Assembly: GCA_963783945.1 (NCBI GenBank) | Contig: CAWAPS010000014.1 | Location: 1 to 19,529, forward strand | From: CAWAPS01 sp963783945 | GTDB taxonomy: Bacteria > Actinomycetota > Acidimicrobiia > Acidimicrobiales > Palsa-688 | Direction of reading: 5' to 3' | Length of the DNA stretch: 19,529 nt | Shown: positions 1-6,140 of the stretch, one piece after another | How the letters are laid out: each line of letters begins with the position of its first letter | How positions within the stretch are numbered: the stretch's first letter is position 1 | The notes under the pieces: generated by a model | Database searches by the model: none | The model's input: the letters and a program-made list of their open reading frames with translations, nothing else | What the model was told of the DNA's origin: nothing | Program-made: the position numbers and the translations under genes

Positions 1-1388
1 ACCTCCTCGCCGTAGGCCTCGTGAGGCAGGGCCATGACAAACGAAACCTTGACCCCGGAGAAGGAGTTGAGAGCAGCTTCTACCTCGGCGGGCGCCACGT
101 TGGCCCCCTTGGTCTTGATCATCTCGGTGCGCCTCCCCTTGAAGTACACCCATCCTTTCTCGGTGTATCCGAGGTCTCCAGTGGGGAAGTAGCCATCCGC
201 GGTGAACGTCTCTTCGCGCTCACACTTGTAGAGGCCGCGCATGAGGGCGTAGCCGCGTACGTAAAACTCGCCTTGCTCGCCATCAGGGAGCTCCTTCCCT
301 GATTCTGGATCGACGACCAGCCAGTCGAACCCGTTAACCGCGGCCCACGGCCCCATGGTCTCGGTCATCCCGAGCCCCACCGGCTGCTCCCCCGTACTGC
401 TCCGACTGCCTTCCCATGGTCTCTTGGGAAGGGGCTGTAGCGAGCTGAGGGCAGGGACGCTAACCCGCTCGCCGACCGCCGAGGCGCCCAACACGGATCG
501 GAGCACGGCAGGGTTGCCCATCACGCTGGTTGCCCGCTCCAGCCGAGCCAGCTCGATGGCAGCCGCCGGTTCGATACGCTCCAGAGTCAGCACGGTTGCT
601 CCGCTTTGAAGAGCGCCGGCTACCATCTGGATTCCCCCGACCCAGAAGAATGGCATCACGCTCAGAACTCGACCGGGAAAAATCGAATCGAGCCCGGCGT
701 CCGCCTGCCGAGCCGTCTTGCGCAGCACCGCTCCCTGGGTGTGCACCACGGCCTTGGGATCCGCCGAGGTGCCGGAAGTGAACACCACCAGCAAGTCGTC
801 CCCCGGGGTCACTTGTGCTTCGACCGCCTCCAATAAAGCATCGTCGAAGCCGTCTATGACGTCGTTTGCGCCTTCGCCAGAGCAACTAAAGCTCCCGGCC
901 CACGCCCGGTCGGCGTCGCCGAGGAGCCATATCGAGCGGAGGTAGGGCAACTGTGGCACCCGGAGGCGGTCTGCTGTCGCGGACGCCAGCCCGGGAACCG
1001 CCTCCTCCAGGTAGGCCACTTGATCCTTGCCCAGCATCGACGTCTGAGCAAGTAGCAGGGACACGTCGCCGACGCGCAGAGCGGCTTGAAGCTCTGCTGG
1101 GCGGTACAAGGTGCTGAACGGCATGGCCACTGCTCCGACGCGGGTGATCGCGAGCCAGGCGATCGCCCATTCCGGTCCGGTCGGGAGGTGCATGCCCACC
1201 CGGGTGCCCTTGCCGACGCCGGCGGCTAGCAATTGTTTGGCCAGGTGGCGGGAGGCTGCTTCCACGTCCTTGAACGAGATTCGCCGGTCCGGCATCACGA
1301 TGAAGTCGTCTTCGCCGAACAACTCAGCGGCTCGGCGTATGACCGTGGGCATGCTCGGCAGATACGGAAGCTCCGGCACCGACACCAT
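1..1388 (-). CDS. Acyl-CoA synthetase (AMP-forming), C-terminus off the left edge
   Basis: An unbroken minus-strand frame of 462 codons runs from ATG at 1388 off the left end of the window. Family knowledge: ANL-superfamily ligases activate a carboxylic acid as acyl-AMP and then form the CoA thioester. The ATP-binding P-loop TSGTSADPK lies near residues 204-212, a GMTET motif near 340-344, YFPTGDLGY near 400-408, and the hinge region GRRTEMIKTKGANVAPAEVE near 418-437. The C-terminal catalytic lysine region is not in the window. An in-frame TAG at 1400-1398 lies just upstream, so ATG 1388 (or the adjacent GTG 1385) is the start; the ribosome-binding site is weak. The gene is divergent from the DUF35/thiolase operon and shares a 141-bp control region with it. 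The acid substrate is unknown. Confidence 0.93.
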   Translation of the reverse strand, partial: MVSVPELPYLPSMPTVIRRAAELFGEDDFIVMPDRRISFKDVEAASRHLAKQLLAAGVGKGTRVGMHLPTGPEWAIAWLAITRVGAVAMPFSTLYRPAELQAALRVGDVSLLLAQTSMLGKDQVAYLEEAVPGLASATADRLRVPQLPYLRSIWLLGDADRAWAGSFSCSGEGANDVIDGFDDALLEAVEAQVTPGDDLLVVFTSGTSADPKAVVHTQGAVLRKTARQADAGLDSIFPGRVLSVMPFFWVGGIQMVAGALQSGATVLTLERIEPAAAIELARLERATSVMGNPAVLRSVLGASAVGERVSVPALSSLQPLPKRPWEGSRSSTGEQPVGLGMTETMGPWAAVNGFDWLVVDPESGKELPDGEQGEFYVRGYALMRGLYKCEREETFTADGYFPTGDLGYTEKGWVYFKGRRTEMIKTKGANVAPAEVEAALNSFSGVKVSFVMALPHEAYGEE

Positions 1389-1411
1389 GGTGAGAGACTA
1401 AGGGAGACAAT

Positions 1412-1443
1412 GAGCATCCGCGGGTACATCCGGCCGGATGCTC
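1412..1443. promoter_or_regulatory. Nested palindrome, candidate operator in a divergent promoter region
   Basis: The arms GAGCATCCG (1412-1420) and CGGATGCTC (1435-1443) are perfect inverted repeats around a 14-nt spacer. Inside them CATCCGGCCGGATG (1427-1440) is a perfect 14-bp palindrome. The unit CATCCG therefore occurs three times, two direct and one inverted. The site lies between the divergent acyl-CoA ligase and DUF35 genes, where a TetR-like or similar dimeric repressor could control both. That role is inference. It does not match the KstR2-type operator I know from actinobacterial steroid genes. Confidence 0.5.
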
Positions 1444-1529
1444 CCCCGGGTCTCGACTGACCAAGCGAGGTAGACTCAGGGAGGATGATACGGGATATAC
1501 CTCGGGATTGGCAGTCAAAGGAGAGTTGA

Positions 1530-1949
1530 ATGCCGGTTGTTCCATTCGCCCCTGACGTCTTTACCTGGCCGGCGGACCAACCGCAGCTGATCGGTGGCAA
1601 GTGCCCAGCTTGCGAAGCGACCACCTTCCCGGCACAGCCTTCCTGCCCGCGCTGTGGTGGAACAGAGATGGCTCGCCACCTGCTACCGCGCCGCGGCACG
1701 CTGGTCACCTGGACTACCCAGGAATTCCTGCCGAAGGAGCCCTACGCCAGCGGCGAGACCGAGAAAACCTTCAAGCCGTATGGAGTGGGTCTGATCGAAC
1801 TCGGTCACGAAGTCCGGGTCGAGGCCCGCCTTACTGAAAGCGACCCGGCCAAGCTGGACTTCGGAATGGACATGGAGCTGGTTGTGACTCCGTTCCGGGT
1901 CGAGGAGGACGGGACCGAAGTCCTCATATTCGCCTTCGCCCCAGCTTGA
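1530..1949 (+). CDS. DUF35 zinc-ribbon / OB-fold protein, partner of the thiolase-like protein
   Basis: A 139-residue protein with an N-terminal zinc ribbon, C25-x2-C28 and C39-x2-C42 (KCPACE and SCPRCGG), followed by a beta-rich OB-fold ending in the typical run of short strands. This is the standard length and order for DUF35 proteins, which bind CoA-ester enzymes rather than catalyse on their own. The start ATG at 1530 has a strong ribosome-binding site (AAAGGAGAG). The thiolase-like gene starts 15 nt after the stop, so the two are very likely one transcript. DUF35 domains are known partners of thiolase-fold enzymes, for example ChsH2 with the retro-aldolase Ltp2 in steroid side-chain degradation. 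By analogy this protein probably forms a complex with its neighbour. Confidence 0.9.
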   Translation: MPVVPFAPDVFTWPADQPQLIGGKCPACEATTFPAQPSCPRCGGTEMARHLLPRRGTLVTWTTQEFLPKEPYASGETEKTFKPYGVGLIELGHEVRVEARLTESDPAKLDFGMDMELVVTPFRVEEDGTEVLIFAFAPA

Positions 1950-1964
1950 GATTGGAGAGACACC

Positions 1965-3110
1965 ATGGATGACGTTGCGATTATCGGCGTGGGGCTGCAC
2001 CCCTTCGGTCGATTCGGTCAAAAGTCTGCCATCGAGATGGGCGCTGAGGCGGCGCGGGACGCCTTGGCCGACGCGGGAATCAGCTGGGGCGACGTCCAAT
2101 TCGCCTTCGGCGGAAGTGCCGACACGGCCTTTCCCGACGCGATCGTAGGTCTGCTCGGCATGACCGGTCTACCGTTCAGAGACGTTTACAACGGTTGCGC
2201 CACAGGTGCGACGACGCTGCATGCCACCGCCGACCAGATTAGGACAGGCCGATACGATCTCGGCGTTGCCGTCGGCATGGACAAGCATCTTCCGGGGGCG
2301 TTCACTGGCGATCCGGCGACGGTGATGGCCCCCCCGTGGTACGGAGAGATAGGGCAGTTCCTCACGACGAAATTCTTCGCCATGAAGATCAACCGCTACA
2401 TGCATGCCCACGGCATCTCTGCCACCACGCTGGCCAGAGTCGCAGCGAAGGGGTATCGAAATGGTTCGATCAATCCCAACGCCTTCCGGCGCAAGGCCCT
2501 GTCCGAAGACGAAATCCTTTTATCTCGCATGCTGAACTTCCCGTTGACCCAGTACATGTTTTGTGCACCGAATGAGGGAGCGGCAGCCGCGGTGCTGTGC
2601 CGGGCAGACATCGCTCACCGCTACACCTCCCATCCGGTCTATCTGCGAGCGGGCGAACTCCGAACCCGTCGCTACGGTGCGTACGAGGTCCACAGCAGTT
2701 GGTCGGCGGTAGAAGAACAGCCGGCGCCCACTGTCTTCGCATCACGGGCGGCTTTCGAGGCGGCGGGGATCGGGCCTGAAGACGTGAATGTGATCCAACT
2801 ACAGGACACCGACGCCGGAGCGGAGATCATTCACATGGCCGAGAACGGTTTCTGCGCTGATGGAGATCAGGAGAAGCTGATCGCGGACGGTGCCACCGAG
2901 ATCGGCGGTCCGCTGCCCGTCAACACTGATGGCGGGTTGTTGGCCAACGGCGAGCCGATTGGCGCCTCCGGACTCAGGCAGGTGTACGAGCTGGTACATC
3001 AGCTCCGTGGCCAAGCCGGAGATCGACAAGTCGCAGGCAAGCCACAGGTCGGGTATGCCCAACTCTACGGCGCCCCTGGCGTCGCCGCCGTGTCCGTTCT
3101 TAGTACTTGA
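1965..3110 (+). CDS. Thiolase-like (SCP2/lipid-transfer type) protein with altered active site
   Basis: A 381-residue protein of the thiolase fold, SCP2-like branch. The N-terminal half keeps a cysteine at the nucleophile position (C78 in YNGCATGATTLHAT). The C-terminal signature reads VNTDGGLLANGEPIGASG at residues 319-336, so the usual Gly-His-Pro of biosynthetic and degradative thiolases is Gly-Glu-Pro (E330). The final Cys-x-Gly loop is replaced by YGAPG (368-372). The usual general bases for thiolysis are therefore missing. With the DUF35 gene directly upstream, an Ltp2-like carbon-carbon lyase (retro-aldol) or a non-classical acyltransferase is more plausible than an ordinary thiolase, but the reaction is not established. 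The start ATG at 1965 has GGAGAG upstream. Confidence 0.88.
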   Translation: MDDVAIIGVGLHPFGRFGQKSAIEMGAEAARDALADAGISWGDVQFAFGGSADTAFPDAIVGLLGMTGLPFRDVYNGCATGATTLHATADQIRTGRYDLGVAVGMDKHLPGAFTGDPATVMAPPWYGEIGQFLTTKFFAMKINRYMHAHGISATTLARVAAKGYRNGSINPNAFRRKALSEDEILLSRMLNFPLTQYMFCAPNEGAAAAVLCRADIAHRYTSHPVYLRAGELRTRRYGAYEVHSSWSAVEEQPAPTVFASRAAFEAAGIGPEDVNVIQLQDTDAGAEIIHMAENGFCADGDQEKLIADGATEIGGPLPVNTDGGLLANGEPIGASGLRQVYELVHQLRGQAGDRQVAGKPQVGYAQLYGAPGVAAVSVLST

Positions 3111-3136
3111 GGCCCGCCAGCGAAGGCACTCATGCC

Positions 3137-4072
3137 ATGAGCAACAGTGGAGCTCATCCGTTTCGGTTCGGCATCCTCGTACCGGATCAGCCGAGTCGCC
3201 GGGACTGGATCGATACGGCCCGCCGGGCGGAGGACCTGGGGTACTCCACGTTGCTCATTTCCGATCACTTCGACGGTCAGTTCGCCCCGATACCGGCGCT
3301 GATGGCTGCAGCCGATGCAACCACTGCGCTTCGGCTCGGAAGTCTGGTCGCAAACAATGACTTCCGGCATCCGCTGGTCCTGGCGAAGGAGGCGGCAACC
3401 CTAGATTTGCTGTCGGAGGGCCGCCTAGAACTGGGTTTGGGCGCCGGCTTTCGGAAATCGGAATACGCAGCGACAGGTATCCGGTGTGACGAACCTGTCG
3501 TGCGGGTTGAGCGCTTGACGGAAGCGGTGCTTCTCATCAAACGAGCGCTGAGATCAGAACCCCTGAACTTCTCCGGCCTTCACTACACAGTGACTGATTA
3601 CACGGGGATGCCATCACCTGTACAGCCTTCAGTACCGATCATGATCGGTGGCGGCGGTCCTCGCCTTCTTCGTCTGGCCGGGCGGGAAGCCGACATCGTC
3701 GGGATTGCGGCCAACCTGGGGCCATCCCAGCCCGATCTGGGCCAGGAATATGCTTCTTATCGGATCGAGCAAAAGCTCCAGTGGGTTCGGGAGGGGGCGG
3801 GCGGTCGCTTCTCGGATATCGAGCTTCAGACAATGGTCCCGATAGCGACTGTAACCAATGACACCGATGGGGCGTTGAGGCAGGCTGGTGGTCGTTTCGG
3901 GCTGACGCCCGAGGAGGCGGCAGACGCCCTTCTCCTCCTGGTTGGTTCTGTCGAGCAGATGGCGGAGACCCTGATCGTCCGCCGGGAGCGCCTGGGGATC
4001 AGCTATTACGTGTTCTTCGGCCAAGCTATGGAGCCGCTGGCTCCAGTCGTGGCGAGGCTAGCTGGCGTTTGA
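3137..4072 (+). CDS. LLM-class flavin/F420-dependent oxidoreductase
   Basis: A luciferase-like TIM-barrel protein of 311 residues. Visible features are the N-terminal strand FRFGILVPDQ, LISDHF near residues 40-45, the LGSLVANNDFRHP stretch near 67-79, the GRLELGLGAGF segment near 95-105, and PIMIGGGGPRLLRLAGREADIVGI near 167-190. It resembles the family described around Mycobacterium MSMEG_2516, probable F420-dependent enzymes that reduce or oxidise small organic substrates. The frame is open upstream to a TTG at 3107 that overlaps the thiolase stop. I prefer ATG 3137, because GAAGG lies 10 nt before it and the protein then begins as its family does. It follows the thiolase-like gene by 26 nt and probably shares its transcript. 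Whether the cofactor is F420 or FMN cannot be settled by eye. Confidence 0.9.
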   Translation: MSNSGAHPFRFGILVPDQPSRRDWIDTARRAEDLGYSTLLISDHFDGQFAPIPALMAAADATTALRLGSLVANNDFRHPLVLAKEAATLDLLSEGRLELGLGAGFRKSEYAATGIRCDEPVVRVERLTEAVLLIKRALRSEPLNFSGLHYTVTDYTGMPSPVQPSVPIMIGGGGPRLLRLAGREADIVGIAANLGPSQPDLGQEYASYRIEQKLQWVREGAGGRFSDIELQTMVPIATVTNDTDGALRQAGGRFGLTPEEAADALLLLVGSVEQMAETLIVRRERLGISYYVFFGQAMEPLAPVVARLAGV

Positions 4073-4095
4073 GCGTGTTGGATGGGAGGTCGACT

Positions 4096-4122
4096 ATGAG
4101 TGGAATGACTGGGCAAAGTTAG
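4096..4122 (+). CDS. Candidate 8-residue leader peptide (MSGMTGQS)
   Basis: ATG at 4096 follows the good ribosome-binding site GGGAGGT (4084-4090) with a 5-nt gap, and the frame closes at TAG 4120-4122 after MSGMTGQS. It sits 24 nt after the oxidoreductase stop and 29 nt before a long inverted repeat. It is too short for a similarity-based call, and translation is inferred only from signal quality and position. It may be a leader peptide setting ribosome position upstream of the hairpin, or chance. Confidence 0.35.
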   Translation: MSGMTGQS

Positions 4123-4150
4123 TGCGTGGGAAAAACCAAGCTTGGCGAAC

Positions 4151-4236
4151 GAGAAGGAGGCGACGGATGCTGCTGAGCAAGAAATCGTTGGGGCATCGGC
4201 GGGGGTGGCCATTACAGCATCCGCCGCCTCCTTCTC
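4151..4236 (+). repeat. 22-bp-arm inverted repeat (long RNA hairpin) in the CMD gene leader
   Basis: The left arm 4151-4172 and right arm 4215-4236 are complementary at 21 of 22 positions (A4163 opposes C4224), with a 42-nt loop. There is no T-run after the right arm, so this is not a classical terminator. The left arm contains a perfect ribosome-binding sequence AAGGAGG (4154-4160) and an ATG (4167-4169). The right arm contains the anti-Shine-Dalgarno sequence CCTCCTT (4227-4233), which hides that site when folded and could alternatively pair with AGGAGG (4267-4272) of the next gene. A regulatory RNA switch is inferred. A decayed mobile miniature element is the main alternative. Confidence 0.6.
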
Positions 4237-4268
4237 TCCGTCCAGCCGGTCTTTTCGCAGGCGCTTAG
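4167..4268 (+). CDS. Candidate 33-residue leader ORF with a tetraproline run
   Basis: ATG 4167 lies 6 nt after a perfect AAGGAGG (4154-4160). The 33-codon frame closes at TAG 4266-4268, which overlaps the ribosome-binding site of the CMD gene starting at 4278. The peptide begins MLLSKKSLGHRRGW and has HPPPPS at residues 18-23, with codons 19-22 (4221-4232) inside the right arm of the hairpin. Polyproline runs are known to slow ribosomes and to need EF-P. Because the start signals are in one hairpin arm and the proline codons in the other, translating it would open the hairpin. Coupling to the CMD gene is plausible. I know of no matching family; a fortuitous ORF remains possible. Confidence 0.45.
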   Translation: MLLSKKSLGHRRGWPLQHPPPPSLRPAGLFAGA

Positions 4269-4277
4269 GAGGGTTCG

Positions 4278-4877
4278 ATGGCGCGATTGACAATGTTGCC
4301 TCTCGACGGAGTCGAGTCAGCAGCCACTGACGGAAACCTGGTGAATCAGGACGTCTTCCGGATCCTCGCACATCGTCCCCAAGCGGCGGCGGCCTTGTCG
4401 ACTTGTATCAATGCGCTGTATTCGACAGGGACGCTTAAGAAGCGTCTCCTGGAGCTGGTTCGGCTCCGTATCGCTTTCCACAACCAGTGTCGGAGCTGCA
4501 TGTCCATTCGCTTCAGCTCGGCAGTGGACGACGGTGTAGATGACGAGCTGGTTTGCTCCCTCGAACGACCCGCTGAATCGCTCGGGTTGACAGACGCCGA
4601 CCGGGTCGCCTTGAAGTACGCAGATCTGTTCGCTACCAACCATCTTGCCATCGACGACGGTGTCTACGACGAGTTGCGCAGGTACTACGACGAAGGAGAG
4701 ATCGTCGAGCTGGGTCTGCACTGCGCTCTCTGCGTCGGCACCGGCCGAATGGCTGCTACCTGGAACGTCGTCGATCATGTGCCAGAAGCATTCAGAGCGG
4801 ATGGTTTGGTTGCTCCCTGGGAGGGCAGCCAGCTCATCGTGCACGAGGCGAGGGAAGATCACCTCGAAGGGCTATGA
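4278..4877 (+). CDS. Carboxymuconolactone decarboxylase / AhpD-like protein
   Basis: A 199-residue all-helical CMD-family protein. The core ELVRLRIAFHNQCRSCMSIRF places E59, C71 and C74 with AhpD spacing (Glu-x11-Cys-x2-Cys). The AhpD histidine four residues after the second cysteine is R78 here. Such proteins are either CxxC peroxidase-like reductases or cofactor-free enzymes and accessory factors in aromatic and lipid catabolism. Loss of the histidine argues against a full AhpD-type peroxidase relay. The ribosome-binding site AGGAGGG (4267-4273) sits 4 nt from ATG 4278 and overlaps the stop of the leader ORF. The 3' end overlaps the convergent acyl-CoA dehydrogenase gene by 6 bp, leaving no room for a terminator between them. 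Confidence 0.85.
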   Translation: MARLTMLPLDGVESAATDGNLVNQDVFRILAHRPQAAAALSTCINALYSTGTLKKRLLELVRLRIAFHNQCRSCMSIRFSSAVDDGVDDELVCSLERPAESLGLTDADRVALKYADLFATNHLAIDDGVYDELRRYYDEGEIVELGLHCALCVGTGRMAATWNVVDHVPEAFRADGLVAPWEGSQLIVHEAREDHLEGL

Positions 4878-6140
4878 CTGGAGCCGGGGCGGAGGACCGA
4901 GGCTGTTTCGGAGCACCTCACTAAAGGCAACGTTGCGGTCGACGGCAGGTTCGCGGGGGAGTCCTAGCAGTCCCTCACTGATGATGTTGCGCTGCATCTC
5001 GTTTGTGCCTCCCCCGAGCGTGTGGGCCCGAATGAACAGCCATGCCGTAGCTGGGTTGTCGATTTGTACATCCTCGCCTTCCCATATAGCGGCATCCGGC
5101 CCATAGACGGCGAGGGTGGTACGCGCCGCACTGTGGGCGGCCAGCGCACCTTGCAGTTTCGAGAGCGATCCCCAAGGACCGATGTGAGTGCCGAGCTGCA
5201 TGCCGCGCGATATACGGGCGCTTGTCAGGGGTCCCACTACGGTGGCTATGTAGCCATCTGCGATGCGGATGGCCAGCACGTCGTCCACGCCTCGTTGGCT
5301 GGAAATCGGCAACAAGTCAGTTGCCGCAGTGTCAGGCGTATCCGGCGCCATCCCCGGTCTGCCCGTGAGGTAGCCGTGGCCAATGTTGCTGACCGCGTTG
5401 CGCTCATGCAACAGCAGAGCCCGAGCGACCGCCCACCCGTTGCTTTCCACGCCGATGAGATTGTCGAGGGGAAGGCGAACGTCGTCGAAGAACTCCTGGC
5501 AGAACTCCGCCAACGTGCCGTCGGCTCCCCGGATCCGGTCCACGGTGACGCCTGGCGTGTCTTTGAGCGGGACGGCAACCATGGACAGACCGCGATGTTT
5601 GGGGACGTCCCAATTGGATCGGCACAAGCAGAGCCCGAAATCGGCGAGATGGGCTCCCGTGCTCCACATCTTCGCACCGTTCAGCACGTAGGCGTCTCCC
5701 TCTCGGGCCAGGCGCGTGATCGCCCCCGCCATATCCGATCCACCCCGTGGTTCAGAGAGGACCTGGATCCACACCTCGTCGCCCCGCAGGAGCGGTGGTA
5801 GAAACCGCTGCTTGGCCTGGTGGGATCCGTGCTCGAGGATCGTCGGACCCACCATACCTATAGACACCCTGTACACCGTCTGAGCGGTTGGCACCTGTCG
5901 GTTCAAATCAGCAGCCACGTCAAAGAACGCCTTCTGATGATCCAAGCTCAGACCGGCTCCGCCGTACTCGCAAGGAACGGCGATACCTGCGAATCCATGG
6001 TCGAAGATCAGGTTCTGCAGCTCACGAAGGGCGACGGGCTCGTCGTCGGCTGACGGCAGGTTGGCTCCGATCCACGCCCGGGCCCTGGAGGCAAAATCGT
6101 CGACCGACTCGATCCTGTTGCCGCTGCTCCCAACGCTCAT
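4872..6140 (-). CDS. Acyl-CoA dehydrogenase, probable catalytic subunit of a heteromeric pair
   Basis: A 422-residue acyl-CoA dehydrogenase, which oxidises an acyl-CoA to the 2-enoyl-CoA with FAD. Motifs: GFAGIAVPCEYGGAGLS (49-65), the FAD/substrate strand WIQVLSEPRGGSDMAGA (124-140), NGAKMWSTGAHLADF (154-168), and the C-terminal GGGTNEMQRNIISEGLLGLP (376-395). The Glu of the common Tyr-Glu-Gly-Thr catalytic motif is absent (LGGGT). E246 in LLLHERN lies where isovaleryl-CoA dehydrogenase carries its base, so it is my candidate. The frame is open upstream to 6284, but ATG 6140 is chosen: it overlaps the upstream dehydrogenase stop as ATGA, a translational-coupling arrangement, and yields a family-like N-terminus. 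The adjacent pair recalls the alpha2-beta2 FadE/ChsE dehydrogenases of steroid catabolism. Confidence 0.9.
   Translation of the reverse strand: MSVGSSGNRIESVDDFASRARAWIGANLPSADDEPVALRELQNLIFDHGFAGIAVPCEYGGAGLSLDHQKAFFDVAADLNRQVPTAQTVYRVSIGMVGPTILEHGSHQAKQRFLPPLLRGDEVWIQVLSEPRGGSDMAGAITRLAREGDAYVLNGAKMWSTGAHLADFGLCLCRSNWDVPKHRGLSMVAVPLKDTPGVTVDRIRGADGTLAEFCQEFFDDVRLPLDNLIGVESNGWAVARALLLHERNAVSNIGHGYLTGRPGMAPDTPDTAATDLLPISSQRGVDDVLAIRIADGYIATVVGPLTSARISRGMQLGTHIGPWGSLSKLQGALAAHSAARTTLAVYGPDAAIWEGEDVQIDNPATAWLFIRAHTLGGGTNEMQRNIISEGLLGLPREPAVDRNVAFSEVLRNSLGPPPRLQS

Noticed and set aside
1410..1460. A 16-residue ORF (MSIRGYIRPDAPPGLD) after AGGGAG, upstream of the DUF35 gene
   Set aside because: The ribosome-binding site is only 3 nt from the ATG and the ORF simply spans the palindrome. 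It is possible as a leader peptide but too weak to annotate.
4151..4236. Rho-independent terminator after the LLM oxidoreductase gene
   Set aside because: The loop is 42 nt and no T-run follows. The arms carry translation signals, so a leader-RNA structure explains it better.
5022..5801. A 259-codon plus-strand frame, and a 225-codon one at 5888-6565, inside the dehydrogenase pair
   Set aside because: Both lie opposite clear acyl-CoA dehydrogenase coding sequence and show no domain of their own.
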